NCBI GenBank assembly: GCA_902782505.1 | Contig: CACZNO010000224.1 | Coordinates: forward strand, 1 to 7,027 | Direction of reading: 5' to 3' | From: an uncultured Erysipelotrichaceae bacterium | Lineage (GTDB): Bacteria > Bacillota_I > Bacilli_A > Erysipelotrichales > Erysipelotrichaceae | Length of the DNA stretch: 7,027 nt | In this document: positions 1-6,951 of the stretch, piece after piece | Position numbering within the stretch: position 1 is the first letter of the stretch | How the letters are laid out: every line of letters starts with the position of its first letter | The notes under the pieces: model-generated | What the model was told of the DNA's origin: nothing | Databases searched by the model: none | The model's input: the letters and a program-made list of their open reading frames with translations, nothing else | Program-made: the position numbers and the translations under genes

Positions 1-2
1 AT

Positions 3-152
3 TCCGTGATAGAATATATGGCAGAACAGATTGATCCCTCCAAGGATCAGGCCATCGGCCGTATCAAGGACATGACTGCGGGAGTGGTTTTGATCACATC
101 GATCGGAGCTCTCATCGCCGGGGTCGCCATTTTGCTGAAGCATATTTTCTAG
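3..152 (+). CDS. dgkA: Undecaprenol/diacylglycerol kinase DgkA, C-terminal part (5' truncated by window)
   Basis: Only the last 49 codons lie in the window; the frame is open from base 3 to the TAG at 150-152. The peptide has an amphipathic stretch ending in AIGRIKDMTAG and then one hydrophobic helix (about VVLITSIGALIAGVAILL) with the short tail KHIF. This matches the C-terminus of the small trimeric membrane kinases of the DgkA family, where a conserved Lys-Asp pair (KD here) sits just before the third membrane helix. In Gram-positive bacteria this enzyme phosphorylates undecaprenol with ATP, returning the lipid carrier to cell-wall synthesis; this is family knowledge. The catalytic Glu and Asn of the family would lie upstream of the window and cannot be checked. 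It is followed 8 nt later by cdd, as in Bacillus. The call rests on a short fragment plus gene order. Confidence 0.88.
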   Translation, partial: SVIEYMAEQIDPSKDQAIGRIKDMTAGVVLITSIGALIAGVAILLKHIF

Positions 153-157
153 GAGGT
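150..157 (+). promoter_or_regulatory. Ribosome binding site of cdd fused to the dgkA stop codon
   Basis: TAGGAGGT: the TAG stop of dgkA supplies the first bases of the AGGAGGT Shine-Dalgarno sequence of cdd. Only three bases (AAC) separate the T of AGGAGGT from the ATG at 161. A ribosome ending dgkA would stop on the cdd binding site, which suggests coupled translation (inference). Confidence 0.8.
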
Positions 158-160
158 AAC

Positions 161-559
161 ATGACAAGAGAAGAACTGATCAGGGAAGCGTTTGAAGCGC
201 TGAAGAATTCCTATTCTCCTTATTCGCATTATCCGGTAGGCGCCTGCCTGTTGACCAAGGACGGAAGAAAGTTTTACGGAGCGAACATTGAAAACGCGTC
301 GTTTGGTCTGACGAACTGCGCGGAACGTTCTGCTGTATTCAGCGCGTATTCCAACGGTGTCAAAAAGAGCGACATCGAAGCGCTGGCGATCGTCTCCATC
401 GGAGTAAAGATTGCGGCACCCTGCGGAGCGTGCCGTCAGGTATTGAATGAATTGCTGCCTTCCGGCTGCCCGATCCATCTTTCCAACGGGAAAGAAACCG
501 TTACGAAGACGATGGAAGAATTGCTGCCGATGAGCTTTGGACCGGAGGATGTACTCTAA
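161..559 (+). CDS. cdd: Cytidine deaminase
   Basis: 132 residues, the usual length of the small tetrameric cytidine deaminases. The enzyme hydrolyses cytidine and deoxycytidine to uridine and deoxyuridine plus ammonia in the cytosol, in pyrimidine salvage. All active-site motifs are visible: the substrate loop and zinc ligand/catalytic acid in ENASFGLTNCAER (Cys53, Glu55) and the second zinc motif PCGACRQ (Cys88, Cys91). Three Cys ligands (not the His of the E. coli dimer type) identify the short homotetrameric class. The ATG is chosen because AGGAGGT lies just upstream and because MTREELIREAF aligns with the usual first helix. The stop TAA overlaps the era start by one base (TAATG), pointing to translational coupling. 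Nothing in it looks broken or foreign. Confidence 0.97.
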   Translation: MTREELIREAFEALKNSYSPYSHYPVGACLLTKDGRKFYGANIENASFGLTNCAERSAVFSAYSNGVKKSDIEALAIVSIGVKIAAPCGACRQVLNELLPSGCPIHLSNGKETVTKTMEELLPMSFGPEDVL

Positions 560-1458
560 TGGAATTCAAGTCGGGATTCGTATCGATCATGGGACGACCC
601 AATGTCGGGAAATCGACGCTGCTGAACCAGATCATCAAGGAAAAAGTCGCCATTACGACTCCCAAAGCGCAGACGACACGCAATATGATCCGCGGCATCT
701 ACACCACCGAAGATACGCAGATCGTCTTTGTTGATACGCCGGGTATCCATAAACCTGCCCAGCTTCTAGGCAGAGAAATGGTGCGTGAAGCGTGGTCTTC
801 CCTGGAAAGCGTAGACGCGGTATATCTTCTGATCGACGCGAAAAAAGGATTTACTTCGAAAGATGCCGAAATTCTCAAGCGCATCCGTGCGAATGACATC
901 CCGGTTCTTCTGATCGTCAACAAGGTGGATTCCATCAAGAAATCGGATTTGATCGAGTTATTGCAGAAGGTGCCTTCGGATCAGGTGGAGGAAATCATTC
1001 CTGTCAGTGCGCTGAAGGATGTCAATCTGGAAGAACTGATCCGTACGACCCGGCGATTTTTACCGAACTCGGAACCGTTCTATCCGGAGGAACAATACGC
1101 GGATACGACCGAAAAATTCTCCGCCGCGGAACTGATCCGGGAAAAACTGATGCTGTATACGGAAGAGGAAATCCCGCACAGTCTGGCCGTCATCGTCGAT
1201 AAGATGGAATTTCATCGCGAAAGTGTGGCCATCTACGCGTCGATTCTGGTGGAAAAAGATTCGCAAAAAGGCATCGTCATCGGAAAGAACGGCGAGATGC
1301 TCAAGAAGGTCGGTTCTGCCGCAAGGGAAGAGATCGAACATCTTTTAGGGAAAAAAGTATTCCTGCAATTATACGTAAAAGTAGAGAAAGACTGGCGTAA
1401 CCGGATGAACGCGCTGCGTGAACTCGGTTACGGAAACAACGGACAATACGATGAATGA
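559..1458 (+). CDS. era: GTPase Era, 30S ribosomal subunit assembly factor
   Basis: 299 residues, the normal Era length. The N-terminal GTPase domain shows G1 GRPNVGKS (12-19), a switch region around TTRN (39-42), G3 DTPG (59-62), G4 NKVD (121-124) and G5 SAL (150-152). The C-terminal part is a KH RNA-binding domain with the signature IGKNGEMLKKVG (241-252), followed by the typical LYVKVEKDWRN end. Era binds the 3' end of 16S rRNA near the anti-Shine-Dalgarno sequence and acts as a checkpoint in small-subunit maturation, partly at the membrane; this is family knowledge. The start is the ATG overlapping the cdd stop, with GGAGG at 544-548, ten bases upstream. The last codons overlap recO by 8 nt. 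The position between cdd and recO is the classic Firmicutes arrangement. Confidence 0.98.
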   Translation: MEFKSGFVSIMGRPNVGKSTLLNQIIKEKVAITTPKAQTTRNMIRGIYTTEDTQIVFVDTPGIHKPAQLLGREMVREAWSSLESVDAVYLLIDAKKGFTSKDAEILKRIRANDIPVLLIVNKVDSIKKSDLIELLQKVPSDQVEEIIPVSALKDVNLEELIRTTRRFLPNSEPFYPEEQYADTTEKFSAAELIREKLMLYTEEEIPHSLAVIVDKMEFHRESVAIYASILVEKDSQKGIVIGKNGEMLKKVGSAAREEIEHLLGKKVFLQLYVKVEKDWRNRMNALRELGYGNNGQYDE

Positions 1459-2185
1459 TACGACGGAATTCTTAATTCTGCGTCATACCGATTATAAAGA
1501 AAGCGACCTGATCCTCGGCGGGGTTTCCCCGTACGGCCAGGTTTCTTTTATCGGTAAAGGGCTCAAGAAAACCACCAGCAAGAACGCCCATGCCTGCCGG
1601 TTGTTTTCCTGTTCGCTTATGCAGTATGACAAAAAGGAAGACCGTACGATTCATTTGATGAAAACAGCGTCCCTGATCGATTCCTACCGTGCTTTGCGGG
1701 AAGATCTTGATTTACAGATCCTGGCGTCCCTGATCGCGGAAATTGCCATGAAGATTCATGACGGAAACGATCTTTATGCCATGGTGCGCAAAGCCTTTGA
1801 TTTATTGAAAAACAAGGAGAAACCGTTTCTGGTCACCGCGGCGTTTTTATCCGATGTGCTCAAACGCGAAGGAAACCAGCCGATGACAGACATGTGCGTA
1901 CGGTGCGGAAGCACCAAAAACATCGTCGCGTATTCCATGGAAGAGGGCGGGTTTATCTGCCGCGATTGTTATAACGTAAAGCCGGCGCTGCTGTTGGATG
2001 TTCCGACATTGAAAAATCTTCGCATCCTGGTGAAAGGCACGATGGATCAGATCGAATACATGCCCGAAGAACTGGATAAGCCCGCTGTGACGAGGCTGTT
2101 TCTGGAAAGCGTTGTTTATCATACCGGGATCCGTTTGACTTCCATGGATTTCTTTGTATCGTGGTATCCCGAAACTCTGGGATAA
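1451..2185 (+). CDS. recO: DNA repair protein RecO
   Basis: 244 residues, close to the usual 240-260. The N-terminal OB-fold begins with the typical FLILRHTDYKESDLIL; a helical domain follows, and a four-cysteine zinc motif CVRC...CRDC (Cys149, Cys152, Cys170, Cys173) is intact. RecO anneals SSB-coated single strands and, with RecR (and RecF), loads RecA onto gapped DNA for recombinational repair. I chose the ATG at 1451, inside the end of era (ATGAATGA, 8-nt overlap), because the OB-fold starts there. An in-frame GTG at 1418 would add 11 residues that are encoded by bases already used for the era C-terminus and do not resemble the family. No clear Shine-Dalgarno sequence precedes the ATG, so translation probably depends on ribosomes finishing era (inference). 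The last codons also form the left part of a terminator-like hairpin. Confidence 0.95.
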   Translation: MNDTTEFLILRHTDYKESDLILGGVSPYGQVSFIGKGLKKTTSKNAHACRLFSCSLMQYDKKEDRTIHLMKTASLIDSYRALREDLDLQILASLIAEIAMKIHDGNDLYAMVRKAFDLLKNKEKPFLVTAAFLSDVLKREGNQPMTDMCVRCGSTKNIVAYSMEEGGFICRDCYNVKPALLLDVPTLKNLRILVKGTMDQIEYMPEELDKPAVTRLFLESVVYHTGIRLTSMDFFVSWYPETLG

Positions 2186-2199
2186 AAAACCTTTTTTTT
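2163..2199 (+). terminator. Weak terminator-like hairpin at the end of recO
   Basis: The last codons of recO carry TATCCC (2165-2170), an 8-nt loop, and GGGATA (2179-2184), a perfect 6-bp stem, followed by AAAAACC and eight T's (2192-2199). Pairing can extend as GGT (2163-2165) with ACC (2189-2191) if five A's bulge out, which brings the stem right up to the T-run. The stem is short and bulged, so termination would probably be partial. It would separate dgkA-cdd-era-recO from glyQS-dnaG-rpoD. Confidence 0.4.
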
Positions 2200-2208
2200 C
2201 GTAAACGG

Positions 2209-2242
2209 TTGAAACACGGAATGAAAAGGTGATAAATATAAT
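2209..2242 (+). promoter_or_regulatory. Candidate sigma-A promoter for glyQS-dnaG-rpoD
   Basis: The gap is AT-rich compared with its surroundings. TTGAAA (2209-2214) matches the -35 consensus at five of six positions. Sixteen bases on is GATAAA (2231-2236), four of six for a -10. A perfect TATAAT lies at 2237-2242 but is 22 bases from that -35 and has no TGn extension or good -35 at 17 bases. Either way a transcript would start around 2242-2250 and have a leader of only about 20-25 nt before the glyQS start. There is no room for a T-box riboswitch. The promoter is likely, but the exact elements are uncertain. Confidence 0.45.
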
Positions 2243-2258
2243 TGTATTACTATGTCGT

Positions 2259-2264
2259 AGGAGG
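2259..2264 (+). promoter_or_regulatory. Ribosome binding site of glyQS
   Basis: AGGAGG, four bases before the ATG at 2269. It fixes the start: an in-frame TTG at 2242 would be inside the candidate promoter and would place this Shine-Dalgarno sequence within the coding region. Confidence 0.85.
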
Positions 2265-2268
2265 AATT

Positions 2269-3645
2269 ATGGCAGAATACAGCATTGAAAAAATCGTAAA
2301 TCATTTGAAAACGACAGGATTTGTATACCAGGGATCGGAAATCTACGGCGGTCTTTCGAACACGTGGGATTTCGGCCCTTTAGGCGTTGCGTTAAAAGAC
2401 AATATCAAACGCGCCTGGCAGAAGAAATTCATCCAGGAACAGCCCAATAACGTGGAAATTCAGTCCGCGATCTTAATGAACCCGGAAGTCTGGGTCGCGA
2501 CCGGCCATGTCGCCAATTTCTCGGATCCTTTGATCGACTGCAAACAGTGTCATGCCCGCTTGCGCGCGGATAATATGATTGAGGAATTCTCCAAGGGTAC
2601 CGTGAATCCGGAAGGATGGACGAATGAAGAAATGATGAATTATATCCGGCAGAACAACGTACCGTGCCCGTCCTGCGGAGGACATGATTTTACGGATATC
2701 CGGAAATTCAACCTGATGTTCAAGACGTTCCAGGGTGTTCTGGAAGATACCAAGAGCACCATTTATCTGCGTCCGGAAACAGCGCAGGGCATGTTCGTGA
2801 ACTTCAAGAACGTACAGCGCACGATGCGCCTGAAACTGCCGTTCGGTATTTGCCAGATCGGTAAGAGTTTCCGCAATGAAATTACACCGGGTAACTTTAT
2901 CTTCCGTACGCGTGAATTCGAACAGATGGAAATGGAATTCTTCTGCAAGCCCGGCACCGATTTGGAATGGTACGAATACTGGAAGAAATACATGATCGAC
3001 TTCCTGCACGGATTGGGCATGAAGGAAGAAAACATGCGGTTACACGAACACAGCGACGAAGAACGCGCGTTCTATTCCGTCGCAACGGTGGATATTCAAT
3101 ACAAGTTCCCGTTCGGATGGGGTGAATTATGGGGCCTGGCAGACCGTACCGATTATGACCTCAAACGTCACCAGAATCATTCCAAACAGAGCTTGGAGTA
3201 TCTCGATCCGTTTACGAATGAAAAGTTCGTGCCGTATTGCGTAGAACCGGCGGTCGGTGTGGAAAGACTGTTCCTGGCGTTCGTGTGCGGTGCCTATGAT
3301 GAAGAAACGCTGGAAGGCGGCGATACGAGAATCGTATTGCACTTAAGCCCGGTGCTGGCGCCGATCAAGTGCGCGGTATTGCCGTTAGTCAAGAAACTGA
3401 ATGAGCCGGCAACGGAAATCTATCACAAGCTGATGAAGGAATTCCATTGCACCTACGATGAAACCGGCGCCATCGGCAAGAGATACCGCCGTCAGGATAT
3501 GATCGGCACGCCGTATTGCGTAACAGTGGATTTCGATACTCTGGAAGACGGCTGCGTAACCGTACGTGAGCGCGATTCCATGGAACAGAAACGTGTAAAA
3601 ATCGAAGAAGTTGCGGACTTGATCCGACCTTCGTTGGATTTCTAG
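2269..3645 (+). CDS. glyQS: Glycyl-tRNA synthetase, alpha2 (single-chain) type
   Basis: 458 residues, the normal size for the homodimeric class II enzyme; it charges tRNA-Gly with glycine using ATP in the cytosol. The chain opens with IVNHLKTTGFVYQGSEIYGG, typical of this type. Class II elements follow: LRPETAQGMFVNF (167-179), motif 2 around FRNEITPGNFIFRTREFEQ (201-219), GELWGLADRTDYDL (285-298) and motif 3 VEPAVGVERLFLAF (325-338). An anticodon-binding domain fills roughly 355-458. Two CxxC pairs (Cys91/94, Cys133/136) look like a structural zinc site in the insertion domain. The start is set by AGGAGG at 2259-2264. This type replaces the separate glyQ (alpha) and glyS (beta) genes that Bacillus has at the same place; Staphylococcus and Mollicutes also use the single-chain form. 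Its own promoter seems to lie in the 83-nt gap upstream. Its TAG stop is part of the dnaG ribosome binding site. Confidence 0.97.
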   Translation: MAEYSIEKIVNHLKTTGFVYQGSEIYGGLSNTWDFGPLGVALKDNIKRAWQKKFIQEQPNNVEIQSAILMNPEVWVATGHVANFSDPLIDCKQCHARLRADNMIEEFSKGTVNPEGWTNEEMMNYIRQNNVPCPSCGGHDFTDIRKFNLMFKTFQGVLEDTKSTIYLRPETAQGMFVNFKNVQRTMRLKLPFGICQIGKSFRNEITPGNFIFRTREFEQMEMEFFCKPGTDLEWYEYWKKYMIDFLHGLGMKEENMRLHEHSDEERAFYSVATVDIQYKFPFGWGELWGLADRTDYDLKRHQNHSKQSLEYLDPFTNEKFVPYCVEPAVGVERLFLAFVCGAYDEETLEGGDTRIVLHLSPVLAPIKCAVLPLVKKLNEPATEIYHKLMKEFHCTYDETGAIGKRYRRQDMIGTPYCVTVDFDTLEDGCVTVRERDSMEQKRVKIEEVADLIRPSLDF

Positions 3646-3650
3646 GAGGG
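3643..3650 (+). promoter_or_regulatory. Ribosome binding site of dnaG fused to the glyQS stop codon
   Basis: TAGGAGGG: the TAG stop of glyQS merges with AGGAGG. Only three bases (GTC) lie between AGGAGG and the dnaG ATG at 3653, shorter than the usual spacing of about 5-9, so primase may be translated below its potential (inference). The start itself is supported by protein homology. Confidence 0.75.
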
Positions 3651-3652
3651 TC

Positions 3653-5413
3653 ATGGCGAGGATCCCAAGGGAAGACATTGAAAAAATCCGTTCCAAAGCG
3701 CGGATCGAAGATGTGATTGCGCATTACATACCCGTGGAACGGTCGGGCAAAAGCTATAAAGCGGTTTGTCCTTTTCATGATGACCACGATCCTTCCATGA
3801 TGATTTCCGCGGACAAACAATTGTTTAAGTGCTTTGTATGCGGTACTTCGGGGAATGTGTTCGGCTTTGTCGAGCAGTTTAAGAAGATTTCCTTTCCGGC
3901 TGCGGTAAGGGAAGTCGCGTCGATGATCGGATACGATCTTCCCGACGATGTGTACGAAGAGAAAAAGGAAACCGAAGATCCTAAAACCAAAAGACTTCAC
4001 GATCTTCTTGAAACCGTCATCAGTTATTCGGAATACGAACTCTCGATTCCGGAGAATGCGGAAATCCGGAAATACGTACTGGACCGCGGAATCACGGAAA
4101 ATCAGATCCGGGAAACGCGGATCGGATACCTGCCGGATCGGAACCTGCATGTCTTTTTATCCCGCAAGGGGTATACGGACGCAGAAATCGTCGATTCCGG
4201 CATGGCAATCATGCGCGCCAACGGATTATCGGACCTCTTCGTGTCACGGCTGACCATTCCGATTTTTGATGAAAACGGGAAACCGGTCGGATTTACCGCA
4301 CGCACCATGATCAACGACGAGCGCAAGTACATCAATACGGCCGACACGGTTTTATACGATAAAAGTAAGATTCTTTACAATTATCACCGGGCGAAAGACT
4401 CAATCCGCAAAGTCGGATACGCGGTTTTGACGGAGGGTCCGATGGACGCTCTTGCGCTCGAACGCGCCGGATTCCGGAATGTCGTCGCTTCCTTAGGCAC
4501 ATCCTGTACAAGGGATCAGCTGAGTCTTTTGAAAAAAGTGACAAATACGGTATTGATTTGTTACGACGGAGACCGTCCGGGACAGGCGGCCAACTTCAAA
4601 ATCGGTGAGCTCGCGCAGTCGCTGGGGTTTACGGTCCGGATTGCCAACAATTCGACCGGTTTGGATCCCGATGAAATCGAAAAGAAATACGGAACTGCCA
4701 AGAACCGTGAAACGATCGAAAAAGCGCTCGGTTTCCTGGATTTCGCCGAAGTTTATCTCCGCTCGAACTACAATCTGGATTCGTTCGACGGGAAAAAGAA
4801 ATACGCGCAGCGCATGATTCAGCTTATCTTGAAGAGCCAGGATGCGTATGAAAGAGATTATTTCTACAAAAAATTGTCCGAAAGCACCGGACTTAGTATA
4901 AAATTATTAGAAGACTTTTCCAAAGGCGTGCAGATCGAAGCGCCGATCCGGGAAAAGAAGGTATACAGAAGTTCCGTCCGGGAGAGATTGGATCTCTTAC
5001 CGCAGTATGAGATCCTGAATCAGATGATGAAATCTTCCGAGGCGGTGACACTGTTTGAAAAAGAACTGGGATATCTGACGGATGATTCCTGCCAGCAGTT
5101 ACAGCTGTACATTTCCGAGTACTACCGTACTCATACGCAGATGTACCTGGCGGATCTTCTCTCGATGATCCCGGAAGAGCCTCTCCGGAAAGTTTTACAG
5201 GAACTCGACGGATGGGAATTGCTGGCTTCCGAGTATTCGGAACGTATATTGACGGATTCCATGGACAGGATAAAAGGGCTGAATGCGCAGCAGAAAAAAG
5301 AGATCCTGCGGGAAAAGATCAAGTATGTTTCCGGTCCGGAGCTCGCAAAACTCCTGAAGGAATACGAAGAACTGGAGAAGGCGACCAGAAAGCGAGGTAT
5401 CGACAATGGCTAA
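3653..5413 (+). CDS. dnaG: DNA primase DnaG
   Basis: 586 residues, normal for bacterial primase, which makes the short RNA primers for leading- and lagging-strand replication while bound to the DnaB-type helicase. The N-terminal zinc-binding domain has the CHC2 ligands Cys39, His42, Cys60 and Cys63 (CPFH...CFVC). The RNA polymerase core follows, with YVLDRGI and IGYLPD near 140-160 and the TOPRIM fold: catalytic Glu261 in TEGPMDA and Asp305/Asp307 in YDGD. The remainder, from about 430 to the end, is helical and rich in charged residues, as expected for the helicase-binding domain. The ATG start gives [22 protein letters not shown], the family's usual N-terminus. The last 8 nt overlap rpoD (ATGGCTAA). 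Neighbours glyQS and rpoD are those of the classical macromolecular synthesis operon. A stretch near codons 416-420 (AGT ATA AAA TTA TTA) is AT-rich and resembles a promoter. Confidence 0.98.
   Translation: MARIPREDIEKIRSKARIEDVIAHYIPVERSGKSYKAVCPFHDDHDPSMMISADKQLFKCFVCGTSGNVFGFVEQFKKISFPAAVREVASMIGYDLPDDVYEEKKETEDPKTKRLHDLLETVISYSEYELSIPENAEIRKYVLDRGITENQIRETRIGYLPDRNLHVFLSRKGYTDAEIVDSGMAIMRANGLSDLFVSRLTIPIFDENGKPVGFTARTMINDERKYINTADTVLYDKSKILYNYHRAKDSIRKVGYAVLTEGPMDALALERAGFRNVVASLGTSCTRDQLSLLKKVTNTVLICYDGDRPGQAANFKIGELAQSLGFTVRIANNSTGLDPDEIEKKYGTAKNRETIEKALGFLDFAEVYLRSNYNLDSFDGKKKYAQRMIQLILKSQDAYERDYFYKKLSESTGLSIKLLEDFSKGVQIEAPIREKKVYRSSVRERLDLLPQYEILNQMMKSSEAVTLFEKELGYLTDDSCQQLQLYISEYYRTHTQMYLADLLSMIPEEPLRKVLQELDGWELLASEYSERILTDSMDRIKGLNAQQKKEILREKIKYVSGPELAKLLKEYEELEKATRKRGIDNG
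4874..4902 (+). promoter_or_regulatory. Candidate internal promoter for rpoD inside dnaG
   Basis: TTGTCC (4874-4879; four of six to TTGACA), an exact 17-nt spacer, and TATAAA (4897-4902; five of six to TATAAT). It sits in a local AT-rich patch where rare-looking codons (ATA, TTA, TTA) are used. It would start a transcript about 500 nt before rpoD. Bacillus subtilis is known to have additional sigA promoters inside the operon, which makes this reasonable, but it is a pattern match only. Confidence 0.3.
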
Positions 5414-6908
5414 AGAGAACACCGAAGAATTGCTGTCTGTAACAGAAGAAACGGAAGAAAAAAAGACAAAAAGAAAATCTTCCGGCAAAAGAAAGACAAA
5501 GGCAGTAAGCGAACCGACGGCAGAAGAATTGCAGGCGGAGCCGGCTGCGGAAGAAAAACCGAAAGAAACCAAAAAGAGAGGTTCCCGTAAGAAAAAAGAA
5601 GTGAAGGAAGAACCCGAATTGACGGAAGAAGACTTCGATCCGGCTGAGGACGATTTCTTGGAACTGGAAGATGATTTTGATGACTATTCCGATCTGGAAG
5701 AACCGGTGAAGCCGAAAAAGTCCCCGAAAGGGAAAAAGAACGCGAAAGCTCCCGCAGAAATTAAGACGCTGGACGAAATCAAGGAAGAATTCACGGAAAA
5801 GTGGAACGCGGATCAGAAGATCACCAACGCGGAAGTCATGGATGCGATCGAGCATCTGGAAATGTCCGATAGCGATATGGAAGAACTGTATGACTGGTTC
5901 GCAGATCACGATATCCTGATCACGGATGAAGCGATGGACGAAGCCGAAGAGGAATTCGACGCTCTGGAAGACGATGAATTCACCGATGAGGACGATTTGC
6001 TGCTGGATGAAGAGGAAGATCCGGAATCCGAAATGATCCGCCGGATCCAGTCCGCGTACCAGGATTTACCGGGCACCAAGAACAACGACCCGGTCAAGAT
6101 GTACTTAAAGGAAATCGGCCGGATTCCGTTGCTGCGTCCGGAAGATGAAATCGAAATTGCCAAGCGTATCAAAGACGGCGACGAGGAAGCCAGAGAAATT
6201 CTGATTTCTTCGAACCTTCGTCTGGTCGTTTCGATCGCGAAAAAATATGTCGGCCGCGGTCTTCTGTTCCTGGATCTGATTCAGGAAGGAAACATGGGCT
6301 TGGTCAAAGCCGTGGAAAAATTCGATTATACCAAGGGATTCAAGTTCTCGACCTACGCGACCTGGTGGATCCGCCAGGCAATTACCCGTGCGATTGCGGA
6401 CCAGGCCAGAACGATCCGTATCCCGGTCCATATGGTGGAAACCATCAATAAACTGACCCGTATTCAGCGTCAGCTGGTACAGGAACTCGGCAGAGAACCG
6501 ACAGCGGAAGAAATCGCGGACCGCATGGGCGGCATTACACCGGATAAAGTGCGTGAAATTCAGAAAGTCGCGCTGGATCCGGTATCTCTGGAAACTCCGA
6601 TCGGCGAAGAAGATGATTCGCACTTAGGAGACTTCATTGAAGACAAGGACGCGGAATCGCCGGATCAGTATGCCAACAACCAGCTTCTCAAAGAGGAAAT
6701 CAACGAGGTCTTAAGCGGATTGGCGGAAAGAGAAGAAAAAGTATTGCGCCTGCGCTTCGGATTGGAAGACGGCAGAAACCGCACTCTGGAAGAAGTCGGC
6801 AAGGAATTTAATGTAACAAGAGAGAGAATCCGTCAGATCGAGGCGAAAGCGCTGCGTAAGCTGCGTCATCCGACCAGGTCCAAACGCCTGAAGGACTTTT
6901 TGAACTGA
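5406..6908 (+). CDS. rpoD: Primary RNA polymerase sigma factor RpoD/SigA
   Basis: 500 residues, longer than the about 370 of Bacillus SigA because of an N-terminal extension. Residues 1-115 are low-complexity: three lysine/arginine-rich blocks (19-32, 53-67, 102-114) separated by acidic stretches. A region 1.1-like domain follows (about 118-175, LDEIKEEF... [22 protein letters not shown]), then a very acidic linker (174-207). From 228 the protein is a textbook group 1 sigma factor: region 1.2 [16 protein letters not shown]; region 2 with [27 protein letters not shown] and [14 protein letters not shown] (-10 recognition and melting); region 3 with [14 protein letters not shown]; and region 4 with the helix-turn-helix [23 protein letters not shown] (-35 recognition). 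The start ATG overlaps the dnaG stop by 8 nt and has GAGGT at 5394-5398, seven bases upstream. A strong terminator closes the gene. The extension could be shortened if translation began at a later Met, but the frame and style are continuous and the Shine-Dalgarno sequence favours 5406. Confidence 0.98.
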   Translation: MAKENTEELLSVTEETEEKKTKRKSSGKRKTKAVSEPTAEELQAEPAAEEKPKETKKRGSRKKKEVKEEPELTEEDFDPAEDDFLELEDDFDDYSDLEEPVKPKKSPKGKKNAKAPAEIKTLDEIKEEFTEKWNADQKITNAEVMDAIEHLEMSDSDMEELYDWFADHDILITDEAMDEAEEEFDALEDDEFTDEDDLLLDEEEDPESEMIRRIQSAYQDLPGTKNNDPVKMYLKEIGRIPLLRPEDEIEIAKRIKDGDEEAREILISSNLRLVVSIAKKYVGRGLLFLDLIQEGNMGLVKAVEKFDYTKGFKFSTYATWWIRQAITRAIADQARTIRIPVHMVETINKLTRIQRQLVQELGREPTAEEIADRMGGITPDKVREIQKVALDPVSLETPIGEEDDSHLGDFIEDKDAESPDQYANNQLLKEEINEVLSGLAEREEKVLRLRFGLEDGRNRTLEEVGKEFNVTRERIRQIEAKALRKLRHPTRSKRLKDFLN

Positions 6909-6924
6909 GGCGGACGCTCATTGG

Positions 6925-6951
6925 AAAGCGGACTGAAACAGTCCGCTTTTT
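6925..6951 (+). terminator. Intrinsic terminator of rpoD
   Basis: A perfect 10-bp stem AAAGCGGACT (6925-6934) / AGTCCGCTTT (6940-6949) with loop GAAAC is followed by a run of five T's (6947-6951). It starts 17 nt after the rpoD stop. GC-rich stem plus T-run is the standard form, so this is the likely end of the glyQS-dnaG-rpoD transcript. The T-run is shared with the left arm of the palindrome that follows. Confidence 0.9.

Noticed and set aside
1418..1450. Upstream GTG start for recO adding 11 residues
   Set aside because: The extra residues do not match the RecO N-terminus; the ATG at 1451 places the OB-fold at the normal position and overlaps the era stop in the usual way.
2135..2162. TTGACT and TATCGT with 16-nt spacing at the recO end, as a promoter
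   Set aside because: The -10 is only four of six and it lies upstream of the terminator-like hairpin; the elements at 2209-2242 are better placed.
2242..2268. Upstream TTG start for glyQS
   Set aside because: It overlaps the perfect TATAAT and would include the AGGAGG inside the gene; the ATG at 2269 follows that AGGAGG and matches the family start.
2186..2268. T-box riboswitch before glyQS
   Set aside because: The gap is only 83 nt and has no conserved T-box sequence or room for the specifier stem.
2473..3009. Minus-strand open frame of 178 codons opposite glyQS
   Set aside because: Shadow of the conserved glyQS catalytic domain; no motif or start signal of its own.
3389..4150. Minus-strand open frame of 253 codons opposite glyQS/dnaG
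   Set aside because: It lies fully opposite two well-conserved genes, has no family resemblance and spans the glyQS-dnaG junction; it reflects codon bias on the coding strand.
5319..5909. Long minus-strand open frame (196 codons) opposite the dnaG end and rpoD start
   Set aside because: It is Phe/Arg/Leu-rich low complexity, the mirror of the Lys/Glu-rich RpoD N-terminus and DnaG tail, with no recognisable domain or ribosome binding site.
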